This document shows positions 11,201-38,918 of a DNA stretch of 64,000 nt, piece after piece. Location of the stretch: positions 1,310,501 through 1,374,500 of the forward strand of contig CM043798.1 of NCBI GenBank assembly GCA_023974075.1, in the 5' to 3' direction. Under the pieces are notes generated by a model. It was not told where the DNA came from, made no database searches, and saw only the letters and a program-made list of their open reading frames with translations. The DNA is from Chaenocephalus aceratus (taxonomy: Eukaryota; Chordata; Actinopteri; Perciformes; Channichthyidae). The number at the start of each line of letters is the position of its first letter. Positions within the stretch are counted from its first letter, which is position 1. Made by a program: the position numbers and the translations under genes.

Positions 11201-14200
11201 CCAGATTCTGCAATGCTTTATGGACCTCTATCACCTCGATAAAAGTAAAATTGAATGGCTGAGCCATGGGATGGGATGAAGGTGGTGAGGAATCAACGTT
11301 CTGTCCAGGGCCCGAATGTAGGGACTCAAACAAAGAACCAGATTAAATAAAATGTTCATTAAAGCAGTTGAGAATGGCCGATTTGTCAGTGAGGGTTTGC
11401 GAGTCTGTAACAATGCAGGCTGGTAATTCATTTTTAGTTTCTGTTCCAAATGAGTTTTTTATTACCTTCCAAAATATCTTTGGATCATTTAAGTTACTAG
11501 TAGTATTAGAAATGTAGTACTCAGATTTAGCCTTTTTAACTAGGAAGGTGAAATAATTTCGGAGCTGTCTAAAAACAATCCAATCCACTTGGGTTTTTCG
11601 ATTTTCTGGCCCTTGACCAGGCAATATCCCTTTCTTTTAGAATGCTGGCCAGTTGAGGACTAAACCAGGGATTTTTTTTAGCCCTTTCACCCTAAATTTG
11701 TGGAAAGGAGCATGTTTGTTTATAATTCTAGTAAAAGCCTCATGAAAATAATCCCATGCCAGTTCAACATCACTAATGAGAGAGATCTTGTTCCAATCAA
11801 AATCCCACAGGTCATGAAAAAATGCTTGCTCGCAAAAATGTTTAAAGTCACGTTTAAAAACTATTTGTGGTCTTGTTTTTGGAAGCTTAGCTTGCCTGGT
11901 TGTAGCTATAGCGCAATGGTCACTCATATCATTTACAAAAATACCAATATCCAAAAACTTATGAGGCGCATTTGTTAAAAATAAGTCGATAAGAGACGAT
12001 TTATCTTGGTGTTTAAGATTAGGACGAGTTGGGCTATTGATAAATTGCGTAAGATTAAAAGAGTCACAGATTGATTTAAAACTATCGGAGACAGAGGACA
12101 ACCAGTCCCAATTAAAATCTCCAGCAATTAAAATCTCATTAAAATCCAAGCAAGATAACTGATGACTCAATGATGATAAAGCCTCAATGCTTGCTGAAGG
12201 GGGTCTATAGCACCCTACAACAGTGATGAACTGACCCTTAAGAAGTTCCAATTTCAGCGCAAGTAGTTCAAATTGTCTGCTAAGAGACACAGATGATTGG
12301 ATGGTAGCATGACATTTTGTTTTTACATAAATTGCAACACCACCACCTTTTCTGGGACGGTCACAACGAAACACATTGTAACCCTTAATTGCAATGTCTT
12401 TGTCCGTGATAGATTTCTTTAGCCAAGTTTCAGATAAAACAAGAACATCAGAATCAGAGGATTTTGCCCAGATTTTCATGTGGTCCATTTTAGAAAGTAG
12501 ACTTCTGACATTTATGTGGATGATACCAAGACCCGACCTTGCTTTAAAATCATCAGGGGTACTCAGACAATTAAAATCTGGTCCAGGGTTTGGATGAACG
12601 TTTCCTGATAAGAGGAGCAGGATAACAATGAAACATTTCCTTTTCACCCAAATTGTTGTTTGCATAGATTCATTATATTGGCCTATTACTCTCTTTCCAC
12701 CATAGGAATATGAGTTCATTGAAAACAACCAGTTTTAAGGACTAAAAAGACGCATAAGACAAGGTAGGGTCATGAGATCCTTGGAGATTAGAATGCTCCA
12801 ATTTACAGAGCTCTTAAACAAAGTAGAATCCCAGTTTGTGTCTTTACTAGGGAAGACGAGATGAGGCACACTTTGGTCTTCATACCCTTCACGCACCTCA
12901 ATGGATGGAGAATAGTCAGTAGGAGAAAAATAGGTATTAGGAGAAACATGCTGGGTGACATGTGTCAGGAGGTCGAGAGGGCCTGCTGAAGAAATCCAGA
13001 AATCAGCACAGGAATGCCGTCCGCGTTTTCCGTCCTGCCGAAGTTGAGAAATGCCAGGTCATGGAGGTGAGAATCCGGTCCGGACTTTCAGTCCTCCCGA
13101 GAACGAAGATGACGTTGTTTGACGTCTCATGTAAACAGGAACACAAGCCCAGTCATGCTATGCTTTAGCGCAACGAACCCGTTCTTATTATACATCCATG
13201 AACGAACCCAGTCCACCAAAGTCCAAAATCAAGCGCAACACAGGTAGCGTTTCAGCTCCGGGAAGTGAGCACAGGCTCCGCAGTCCAAGCGGATAGAGTG
13301 GTCCCAGGAACGGGGCAGTAATGTTTAGCCGTAATGTTACGGCATCAACAACGCTCGCCCTGGTTGTACTATCCAAAACAGCTCACAGATATTGACCGGT
13401 GTTTTACAAAGATAACAGATATCACGTAGACAACACGAGAACAGACATGAGAGCACAACGGACAGGGACAGGTACAGACGTGCTGCCATCTTGGATTGTA
13501 TGACGACAAGACAGGTATCCATATAAACAGCAGCATCAAAAACAGATACTATATTTTCAATCTGCATTTATGCTAATGGAATGGATGAATAACTTAATAT
13601 CCAGCAAACTGTTCACATACAGCCTGTGAGAAAACGGGTTTAAACAAGAGGTGCAGTTTGTCCTGCCACTTCTAAAAAAGCAGCAGCATCTGAATCTCTC
13701 TCTGTCTCCTTCCCTGTCTGAATTACAAACGGCCTGAGTTGAACAGATGGAGAAAACCAGCAATGTTCCATGTCTTAAAAGAGCTTTACTGTTTCCCTTC
13801 TAAACCCAGAACTATCAGGAAGGGCTGCGTTATATTGGACGCCTGCCTTTCGAACAAGCTGAGAGCAACATGAAGCGTTACGGCAAAACGCTGATGCACC
13901 ATGTTCCTGAAGGTACCACGCTGCTCCTGAAGGGGCTCTGCACCAACTACCAACCCAGCGGAGATTCAGCAGAGAGGGAGAGCCTGGGCAGAGGTCGAGC
14001 CAACAAGGTCAGGTTTCAGTGCCTCTGTTTTATTATTTTTATATAGTTTGATGTGCTCCTGAAATGACCAGTGATCGAATAATGTCAGAAATATACTTAT
14101 AAATGTCTGTCCACATTGTTTTGGTTTTAAGGCCAACTCGGAGGAATTTATCCCAATTTTTGCCAACAACCCCCGTGAGCTGAAAGCCTTCCTTGAGCAC

Positions 14201-16523
14201 ATGATCGAGGTGGACCCCCGTTCTCCCCAGGGTGTGTACGACACACTGCTGGAGCTCCGTTTACAAGACTGGGCCCACGAACAGGACCCTGCGGTGAGCC
14301 TCATTGCATAATGCTTTCAGAGTAGTTTGCTGTCTTTGCAGACATTGTATTTAACTGGTAAACCTTACTGTTATTGCAATATGTTTTGCAGAGAAAGAAG
14401 GTCCTGCAGGGGGAGGCTGTGTCTCTGCTGAGGAGTGACAACACAGTGTTTGACAAGGCTCTGGTCCTCTGTCAGATGCACAACTTCAAAGAAGGCGTCC
14501 TCTACCTTTATGAGAAGGGCAAACTGTAAGTATCTGGATGTGTATGAACACACAGCAGAGTGACAGCTGCCACATTCAGCACCAAATACATATAAATCGT
14601 TTTTGAGAACAAAGTTTGAACCAATCATTCATTGGATAGAGAAATGACGTTATAGGAGTCCTGTATAGGAGTCCTGTGCATTTTGCACAGAACGTTTCTC
14701 ATGAGAGGGGGTGCAGTGTCACACCTCATGTTTATTAGTCATCCAATGTTGTTGGTGTAGAGTAGACCAAACAATATACTTGTCTCCACCTCCCCATCAA
14801 GAACTAAAATGTATCGCTGTGTGTAATTAATTTGATTAGCCGTTCTGCCTGCGTGTTCTATGATCATCTTCATGCAGTCAGTATACATATTACAAAGGGG
14901 CATTTCACTGACGGGGTGTATCAGTACGCTACCTTTTCATGTGAATACTAGGCACAGTTTTAGAAAAGATGCCCCACATACTTCAAAGCATCCCCTCAAC
15001 AGATCCAAACATCTTCTCTCTGGTTGACCTTCTGTATTCTGTCTCCACCCCCTGGCCAGAGGGATGTTAAGTGCCATGGCTGTGGATAGATAGGACATGA
15101 TTTGCAATTGCTTGCAGGTACCAGCAAATTATGCACTACCACATGCAGAATGAGGAGTATGGAAAAGTGGTAGAGGCTTGTAAGCGCTATGGGGAGCAAG
15201 AGGGCTGCCTTTGGGAGCAGGCGTTGGGATATTTTGCCAGAAAAGAAGAAGACTGCAAGGCCTACATCAGTGAAGTCCTTCATCACATTGACCAGAACAA
15301 CTTGATGCCCCCGTTACTTGGTAGGCTGACATTTTTATTGCACGCTGGTTTGGATGTTGATCACAGAGCATTACATCCATGATTTCTATGCTTCTTTAGT
15401 GGTGCAAACCCTGGCACACAACTCCACAGCTACTCTCTCCGTCATCAAGGACTACCTCATCAATAAGCTGCAGAGGGAGAGCCAGCAGATCGAGGACGAC
15501 GAACGTAAAATTCACCAATACCGCGAGGAAACGGGTCACCTTCGCTCCGAGATCCAGGAACTCAAAACCAGGTAGGGATGTATTTTCCACGAACAACCCT
15601 GAGCCAACCCTTACACTAAGTTATGATATTCTTCAAGTCGGTGTGGGGGCACAGCTGGTGATGGGGGGCTGGCAAACAACCTAGGGTCACCCTGTAACCC
15701 CAATATGACATTAAATCTTTACCCCTATATTTCTACACAGTGCTAAGATATTCCAGAAGACCAAATGTAATATGTGCAACAGCCCACTGGAGCTGCCGTC
15801 TGTCCACTTCCTGTGCAGCCACTCCTTCCACCAACACTGCTTCGAAAGCTATGCTGAGAGTGAGGCCGAGTGCCCGACATGCACTCCTGAGAACCGCAAA
15901 GTCATGGACATGCTGCGGGCCCAGGACCAGAAACGCGACTTACACGAGCACTTCAACAAACAGGTACGCAACCTCAGCTCCAAACAGCAACAATACAAGT
16001 TGTGCGTTCAATCATTAAATACATAGTTATTGTTTTTGAGAATTAGAAAATATAGTAATTCCCTTCGTTTAATTTTGTATGACTCCTTTAATTCCTCGTG
16101 ATTCTCAAAATGTAAAAACCTCATTTACTCAGTAGGTCATACTTTGATTAGATTAAAGCTATAAATGCACCAATTGCAGGTTTATTAGCATACTTTTAAA
16201 AGTCTGACTTGGCAATTAGCCTTTGCTTTTATCATTAACACACGTGGCATAAAATCATATATGTGACACTGATGAGCGGCCGGTTGATTGGATCATCTCT
16301 CATTTCAGCAATGGACCACAATGCAATGCACTTATTTTGTCTTTTCCTTTGATTTCAGTTACGCAGCTCTAATGATGGTTTCTCTGTCGTGGCTGACTAT
16401 TTTGGTCGAGGTGTGTTTAACAAACTGACTCTGGTCACCGACCCGCCTGGCAGCAAAACTGTCGGAAGTCTGGAAGTCAACCTGCAGAGAGACCATCTCA
16501 TCCAGACCAAGAGAAACAGCTAG
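5214..16523 (+). CDS. vps11: VPS11, core subunit of HOPS/CORVET tethering complexes (16 coding exons)
   Basis: VPS11 is a shared core subunit of CORVET (early endosome) and HOPS (late endosome/lysosome/vacuole). It scaffolds the complex and its C-terminal RING-H2 is linked to E3 ligase activity. Coding exons: 5214-5355, 6165-6313, 6406-6540, 6645-6808, 7644-7891, 8175-8376, 8510-8661, 8852-9038, 9243-9386, 13810-14007, 14132-14293, 14392-14525, 15118-15320, 15400-15571, 15741-15963, 16359-16523. The start MASFLQWRKFVFFDK matches the family N-terminus, and the length of about 926 aa fits (human 941). An N-terminal beta-propeller region (GFTDGSV, DTHGC, AGDECVYLYQPDERGP) is followed by clathrin-repeat alpha-solenoid, a coiled coil and, from about residue 805, a RING-H2 (CNMC, CSHSFHQHC, CPTC). 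Intron 1 looks U12-type. Exon 3 lacks one base at 6518-6520 (GAAACC where the family protein needs GAAAACC), shifting the frame. The other exons keep phase, so a sequence error is likelier than loss. Intron 9 (4.4 kb) holds an antisense LINE. Confidence 0.96.
5356..6164 (+). other. U12-type AT-AC intron (VPS11 intron 1)
   Basis: No GT-AG pair joins exon 1 to exon 2 while keeping the family protein. Splicing after GGGAG at 5355 and before ATATGGATGG at 6165 gives LGDMDGKIW, matching the family. The intron then begins ATATCCTT, the U12 AT-AC donor consensus, and ends in AC. CCCTTAAC at 6143-6150, about 15 bases before the end, matches the U12 branch site (TTCCTTAAC). All three signals agree, so this intron should be removed by the minor spliceosome. 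Confidence 0.88.
5676..5886. mobile_element. Tc1/mariner-type MITE, 211 bp, in VPS11 intron 1
   Basis: The left end CAGCTCGGGAAAAAATGAAG and the right end (reverse complement CAGCTCTGAAAAAAATTAAG) are imperfect inverted repeats. Both are bordered by TA (5674-5675 and 5887-5888), the Tc1/mariner target duplication. There is no coding capacity. This family, with the subterminal GACCACT motif, is widespread in fish by recollection. Confidence 0.75.
7260..7576. mobile_element. Harbinger-like MITE, 317 bp, TSD TAA
   Basis: Near-perfect long inverted ends (CGGCCCGTCCACAC, then gcggcgtgcgttgaagctt) are flanked by TAA at 7257-7259 and 7577-7579. A 3-bp TWA duplication is typical of PIF/Harbinger. 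The interior carries TGACGTCAC and cacaatgcagttcggcg motifs that recur in the related copies at 27-28.8 kb. It sits in VPS11 intron 4. Confidence 0.7.
9436..12730 (-). mobile_element. L2/CR1-type LINE, nearly full-length pol, antisense in VPS11 intron 9
   Basis: Reading leftward on the minus strand there is first an APE endonuclease. It has GLGIIHINVRSLLSKMD, VLSETWLK, GGGVAIYVK, the catalytic-type AGDFNWDW and a MSDHCAI C-terminal motif. A reverse transcriptase follows, with HQSGFRKQHSTTTAA, FIDLSKAFDTVDH, GVPQGSILGP and the YADDTVIY active site. The conserved C-terminal region comes last. The coding sequence is split over at least five frames, so the copy is inactive. The 3' end near 9436-9520 is a region containing TTTATTTAACCAGG followed by an ATATAT tail. 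The 5' boundary may reach about 13480; no target duplication was found. Confidence 0.85.
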
Positions 16524-16827
16524 AAGCCCGTGATGGTGGTCTGATGCTGCCTGAGCGCCTGCCTGCTTTGGGAACCTGTGATGGACATATTTGCATAACT
16601 GTGTTCCCAGTCCTGATTCACTGCGGCTGTATACATGTTCTTGAGTTTAAAATATGTACAACTGTGCGTGCGTAAACCCTTGCTGAATTACACCTTGGAG
16701 AATTTTGCTGCGATGTGTTGGATTGTACTAATAACTAATCTTGCACATAACACTTAACAAATCAAATCGTATGTTATTACTGAAATGATTTGATGGCTAT
16801 CACTCTAATTTGTGTTATACAATTGTG

Positions 16828-16833
16828 AATAAA
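16828..16833 (+). terminator. VPS11 polyadenylation signal
   Basis: AATAAA lies 305 bp after the VPS11 stop codon, within an AT-rich 3' UTR and before GT-rich sequence. It is the best candidate for transcript end. Confidence 0.6.
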
Positions 16834-16839
16834 GTAAAT

Positions 16840-17490
16840 ATGAAGTATATTTGTTCATGCAGCAGTCAAAGTGTGATCTTTATCATGACAAAGTGTTCCT
16901 CTGTCAGAAACCGAGTTTGAAAAGTAGGAATCTGTGTAACACAAATCATTGCTGTATTTCAAGTTTAACGTGCAGCTACTTCTACTTTCCCTTTTTTGCC
17001 AAAGTGAATAGTTCACTGGCACAGAGACATAACCGTGTTTCTATAATCTTGTAATGCACGGGTGCCATGAACCCAAGGTCCCAACTCTCATTGGGCGCTC
17101 CAACCCAGAGGACCCCCCATGCGGTCTACCATTTCTTGTTGCAAATCTATAGCATTTTCCTCTCTTTTGCTGATAGATCTTTGTTTTTCAAAAGATTTTC
17201 AGGTTTACTATTTTAGGTGCACTCACTTTCATGATCTTTGCAAAAATATATTTAGTATATATCTTTCCATCCCGTTTAAATGTACATAATTTTACTGCAA
17301 ATATGTTATTTACTTTTTAAATATTGTTTCCCTCTACAGCTTTTACGAAGTAAATATATTTCTTTTCACAAAGTTCTCATCTGTCGTTGCTGAAATATTG
17401 TTAAAAGTAAGCAACATGACGACAACATGTTACCATCAGTTCCCTTTAATTAAACGAATTAAACAATGACTTTATTCAATCATTTGAAAG
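16840..17490. other. VPS11-HYOU1 spacer, left part
   Basis: AT-rich sequence with no supportable gene, RNA gene or named repeat. The short + strand open frame near 16851-17054 has no domain and is probably chance. Confidence 0.5.
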
Positions 17491-17492
17491 GG

Positions 17493-17554
17493 GCATGTGG
17501 TTTCTTCCAGCGCCATATAGATAGATCGATATGGCGCTGGAAGAAACCACATGC
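17493..17554. repeat. Perfect hairpin: 26-bp arms, 10-bp loop
   Basis: The arm 17493-17518 (gcatgtggtttcttccagcg then ccatat) is the exact reverse complement of 17529-17554, with the loop agatagatcg. No terminal duplication or transposon family was recognised. It lies just left of the two ERSE-II motifs and about 830 bp before the end of HYOU1 exon 1. It could be a tiny foldback insertion, a templated duplication made during repair, or a cruciform-forming regulatory site. Confidence 0.85.
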
Positions 17555-17611
17555 TCTTTCTTCCAAATGTACCTGGAAGTGCCGTCATTTGATATACGCC
17601 CACTATCTGGA

Positions 17612-17671
17612 CGTGGACCAATTGACCGTAGCCAGAAGTTTTTCGACGTCACTGACCTCACGTGGACCAAT
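17612..17671 (-). promoter_or_regulatory. Two ERSE-II motifs upstream of HYOU1
   Basis: CGTGG-A-CCAAT occurs at 17612-17622 and again at 17661-17671. Each is the exact reverse complement of the ER-stress response element II consensus ATTGG-N-CCACG, bound by NF-Y with ATF6 in mammals. The spacing is 49 bp. The next gene downstream is HYOU1, a classic unfolded-protein-response target. The match is seen; function is inferred. Confidence 0.6.
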
Positions 17672-18220
17672 CACAGAGAAGTGCGTGGAGCATGATGGGC
17701 GTGTCCTGGAGTGGAGGGTCACAGCCCTTTGCTGCACCAGGCATCAAGACAAAACAGTCGGAGCAAATTAACCGGAGGCAAAAGGGTCTTCCTTTCAAAA
17801 TAAGAGCACATATATTTCGAGATAGCACAAGAAATCAAACACTCAATAGTGAAATATCATGTAGTACACAGGCAACTACCGCACTGTACGCATTCCTCCA
17901 GTTTAGATAACCTTATATTTAGGAATGCAATTATTAATTCAGATGGAGTGACATCTATAGTATTTGTTTATGTTTTTAACCACGTAGTTCCAAAAATCCC
18001 CATTTAAATCATAATTAAAGTTTCAGAAACGTAACCATTGAAAAATAGCTTTGGGAGTCATGTGCAACAACGTATCCGTATGTGTCTGCTGGCTGTTTGT
18101 GTCTGCTGGCTGTATGTGTCTGCTGGCTGTTTTGCGCTGGAAGCCTGACCGGAAACAGTGTGTTCGGTTGATGTTAGCCTGACGGTAGTTGTTCCGGCAG
18201 CAGCAGCGGCTCCAGTGGAT

Positions 18221-18239
18221 CCAATGAGGTGACGCCGCG
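18221..18239 (+). promoter_or_regulatory. ERSE-like element at the HYOU1 promoter
   Basis: CCAAT, then exactly nine bases (gaggtgacg), then CCGCG. The ER-stress response element is CCAAT-N9-CCACG, so only one base differs. It lies about 140 bp upstream of the exon 1 donor, where the core promoter is expected. Confidence 0.55.
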
Positions 18240-18249
18240 TTCCGGGCCC

Positions 18250-18381
18250 GACTGCTGAGAATGAGCCGGTGATAAGGGGAACTAAAAACGGTCAAGTGTG
18301 ACAACAAAGACGCACTGAATCAAGGCTAGACCAGGAACACTGATCCCAGAACCCCCCTGCATCAGTGCCGGAAGAGAGAAG
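18250..18381 (+). other. hyou1: Probable HYOU1 non-coding first exon (5' UTR)
   Basis: A good donor (GAGAGAAG then gtgagatc) follows 18381. The coding exon that begins at 19251 has an acceptor (atctttccag) only six bases before the ATG, so a 5' UTR exon must lie upstream. The segment follows the ERSE-like site. The transcription start is not determined, so the left boundary is a guess. Confidence 0.5.
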
Positions 18382-19256
18382 GTGAGATCGGGAACAGATT
18401 GAGTCCATCATGCTTTCTACTGATGGGGCCAGACAGTTAGCTAGCTATGTGTAGCTGTCAACTCGTGTGAAAGCTGGTTATCTTCTCCACAGCACCTCCG
18501 GTTAGCGGTTAACAGGGAAAGGCTAAACAGCTGTGTCCAATTTGGCCCTTAAGCTAGTCTACATCTGCGACTTCTCCTACAACTAGCTCTTGTATCCAGA
18601 TGATGACCATCTAAAAGACCGGACGTGTTTCTTTATGTTTTGACTTGGTAATAGTAATAATGAGGCTTTGAGTTGTGTATGCATGCGTCTCTGCGTCTCT
18701 GGTTGTTCTTCTGCTCAATCTCAATCTGAAGCTCTGCACCGGCATGCATTTGTTTGATTAAAAACGAAACCCAAACTTGTAATTATTAAAGCTTTAGTAA
18801 CAATATTAATACCACGTGTTTGGAAGTGTCCACAGCTGTGTGATCAGGTCATGAACTGCTTTGCATCGCCTTGGGCAGAGACCAGTGGCAGTGTCTCTCT
18901 GATCCAGCTGGACCTGAGTCACTGCCAAATGAGCACTAAAGAAACATGAGCAGTGTCATTATTCCAGTTTCTACCTGCACAAGTTTGGCTTTTCTAGTAG
19001 GTTGTTGTTATTATTATTACCTATGTGAGGTTAGCACCTGCTTCCACATGATGAATGCAAAGTGATGTACGGACACCGTGCCTGCATGGGCACGGACACA
19101 GAGGATCAGGGGAATACAGGTGTTGGTATGTGATGAGCTTTTAACATATTCTGTAAATATAGTCAAGGTTAGATGAGTAAAGACCTGGAATGAATATTCA
19201 TTAAGATGAAAATGTAAATAAAAAAAGTAAATTTGTGTACATCTTTCCAGCTCACC

Positions 19257-35711
<16,455 letters not shown>

Positions 35712-36946
35712 CGGCTGGAACTGGAAAAATCACTTTATTTATTGATAGTGTATAAATGTTCGCGTTCCTTCTCACTCGGTTTGTTTTTTGTTTAATTTGG
35801 TCCTTTGGTCCTTGTTTATTGAACCGCTGGAAGATAAGGATTGGAGACCACTCAGCTTGTCCCCTTCTTCTTCTTCTGTACCCTCATCTCCTCCGTCTCA
35901 TGGATTCTATAAGCTACCGTCACTCAAACACCAAGAAGCAGCACAACCAAAATAAAGCCCAGGTGAAGCTCCAAAGCCCCCCCTCACTGCTGAAGGAGAG
36001 GCCGTGTTGAGATCATCCGGACATTTGACAGGCCCTGTGTGTGTGTTCTCTGGTCTGTCCTCAATGGACACTTCCTGTCCTGCTTTGTCCTCTGCACTGA
36101 TTCTGTTTCTGTAGCTGGGAGCTTAGTATTGGTCTAAAAGCTGCAGCTGCTCTCTCCATGGCCGAGTGCTGGTATCACTGACTCTTAAGCTGCTGCTTAA
36201 TGGTCCTTTAGAATGTGTCTTTTCTCCAAACCAGAATGTAGTTGGCCAAATAAGTTAGATGTATTTGTACCATTTATACTGTAATCACTTACAGTATATT
36301 TAAAACTATGTGGTAGCACAGTCAGTTGAATTTTCATTTGGTTAAAGAATCTGTCATAAATATTCATGGTTTAATTGTATAATATAGGAGGTCATAATAT
36401 ATTTACCAACTGGGCTAAAGAGTGGCTGTCCAGTAAGAGACTCAATGCTATGACCATGTAAACTAGGGATAACATGCATATTAACATTTGGTGGGCCAGC
36501 GTGTTTAAAGCAGAACTACTGATTCAGACCCTGTTATGTTCCCAATGAGTGGCTGAATACGTTCATGATGTGCAAGGTTCAGACCGTTCGGGTCCATCAG
36601 GCAGCACTTGTTGCCCCCCCCCCCCCCCCCAAGCTGCTCCTGTATGTGTACTCCACTCTGCTGGTGCGCGGCTGAGTTATTTCTGATCCAACTGAAACTT
36701 TGATTGTGTGCACAGTGGGCACTCCATCTTTAATATTTCATAAGCTGCTAAACAATTTAGAGGGGGGGGGGGGTCATTTGTATCTTTACCTGGACATGCC
36801 CTGTCGTGCAGATGTTGTCTCTGTTTTCCGCTGGAACGTTTGGGGGGGGTGCGTCTGTTTGTTGCACTGTGGATTATTTGAAGGGGAGAACTGTAGAAAA
36901 CAGTCAGGAATGGAAGATGAAAACAATGTTGTCTTTCTAAACTGTT

Positions 36947-36952
36947 AATAAA
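36947..36952 (+). terminator. HYOU1 distal polyadenylation signal
   Basis: AATAAA lies about 1.2 kb after the stop codon and is followed by T-rich sequence. An earlier AATAAA at 35951-35956, 240 bp after the stop, could give a shorter 3' UTR. The two together suggest alternative polyadenylation. Confidence 0.55.
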
Positions 36953-36959
36953 AACTCTT

Positions 36960-37720
36960 TTTGTTTTTAATTCTTAGTGTATGATGTAATTGGCTTATCG
37001 ATTGAAACGGTTATTGATAGCAAGGCTAGTACATCAATCAGAAAGCACACTTTATTATGTTTGCTCTCTTAGTAGTTGATTGGATTCCTACTGACGGAGC
37101 CAAACATGTTTTAAAATCAGATCAGTCCCTGACCTTTGTAGTGTTGCACATTTTGTAAATCTGCCTCGTAGCTCTCATAGCTAAACATATTGGGAAACAG
37201 TTTGAAAGGTTAAAGGAATCCCTCTGCAGTGAATGTTAGCACTGTCCAAACTGTTAGCATGAAGCTGCATCAACACATCAAAACAAACATCGATTGAATA
37301 AGTAATATAAATACCTTGGAACAGAAAACAAACTGGTCTCGATGTTGACCTAAAGTACTGGAGAGTGGAGCTTCCAGGAGTTCACCAAATAATTCACTTT
37401 ATTAAAATATACCAGTACTGTTGCTTTATTCATCAGTATTGTGACGTCCTCTGAACGGTTTGTAGGAAACGCACAATGCCCATAAATAACTGTATACAGC
37501 AAAAACAGAACCTGAATGGATGTGTTCAAAACACTGAATATGAGCTACAATACATACCTAACACTGCTATAGTACCATTACCACCTATCTTAATATACAT
37601 GGTATACAAAGCCTGAAGCAGTGTGAAAGGCTATATCTTATGAGTGCATACCATTTATATGATCAGAATATATTATTTTGTTCCGTTAATCTTCTTATTC
37701 TAAGATAAACGGAAGCAATA
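36960..37720. other. Spacer between HYOU1 and the minus-strand transmembrane exon
   Basis: AT-rich sequence without a supportable gene or named repeat. Confidence 0.45.
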
Positions 37721-37861
37721 AGGTTTATTAAAAAGATTACAAGATGCAATTTTCTGCATTTCTCCTTTTCTTCGAAGTATTTCAGGGAACTTGTATTGTG
37801 TAATATACTAATATTTATCAAAAAATCGCGCTCACATGGTTTAATGAAGCCCACTGCAGGG

Positions 37862-38004
37862 TCAGTGCTGGGGGCACAGAGTGGTCCTGGTGGAGCTGCT
37901 GGGGGAGCTGTGCATCCTAGTGTAAAGGATGAGGGCCACCAGCAGGAGGCAGACGGCTCCAACTGAAACCGCCAGCACCGTGCTGTTCACAGTCTGATGA
38001 GCAC
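37862..38004 (-). CDS. Possible terminal exon of a single-pass membrane protein (unidentified)
   Basis: On the minus strand, a C-rich tract of about 40 bases ending CCAAG (a strong polypyrimidine tract and acceptor) precedes 38004. The frame from there reads AHQTVNSTVLAVSVGAVC, then LLLVALILYTRM, then a short tail HSSPSSSTRTTLCPQH and a stop at 37862-37864. That is an N-glycosylation sequon (NST), one hydrophobic helix of about 19 residues and a 16-18 residue tail, as in a type I membrane protein. The entry phase is 1, common in receptor genes. AATAAA on the minus strand (37724-37729) follows 133 bp later. No upstream exons were recognised and I cannot name the family. It could be chance. Confidence 0.45.
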
Positions 38005-38918
38005 CTTGGGGGGGGGGCGGGGGCGGGGGGGGGGGGGGGGGGGGGACTGAGCATTACAGACCCTGGACTCCAGCCAGGCACTGGAAACATTAATGTGCCA
38101 CATTTATGCATATAGGTAATTCCAGAATTGGAGGACGTTTTCTTTCCCACCTATTCAATTTCATATAAAATCCATGCCCAGAATGCTAAAACATGCACTG
38201 TTGGTGTGTTAAATATGCTTGTCCTTAGACAAAATAAAAGCGTTCTCGAGCCCCCCACTAAAATGGCAATTTTCTCTTGTCCCTCCTTCTTGGAGACCAA
38301 CTTTCATAACAAATATAACATTTAAAACAGGCTTACCAACCCCAATTCCAATGAAGTACAAAGACAATTATGTAATGTTCAAACTGATCAACTTTAGTTT
38401 TTTTGGCAAATATTCACAAATGTTTTATGTTCCAAAAAAGCTGGGACAGGGGCATGTTACCAGTGTGTTGCATCACCTTCCCTCTAACAACACTCAATGA
38501 GGACACTAAGGCCCCGTCCACACGGAGACGAAACCGATTTCGAACCGAAGTCGATTTCAAAAAAGTCTCCCGTCCACACGGAATATACACAACTTTATAA
38601 TACAATGCACACATTTACCTTTTTCTAGACTAAACACAGGTTTGATCCTAAGTTAAAAACATATGAGGTCATCATGAGGTCGTTAACATCGCAGTTTATC
38701 AGTGGATGTTTGCTGGAACTACTTGTTAACAGCGTGTTTCCTGACGGACACACAGCGTGACTCCGGTCAGGTAGAGACCGGTCTCAAGTCAGCACTGATG
38801 CAGACTCGCTGTCTGAGGGCTTGATAGCCCACCCCCCCTCCACACTCGTTGGTTTGGAACAGCCCTTAATGTGGCGGGCCCTCCGCGTGAACGCGCAAAG
38901 GGAGGGGTAGGGTGTAGG

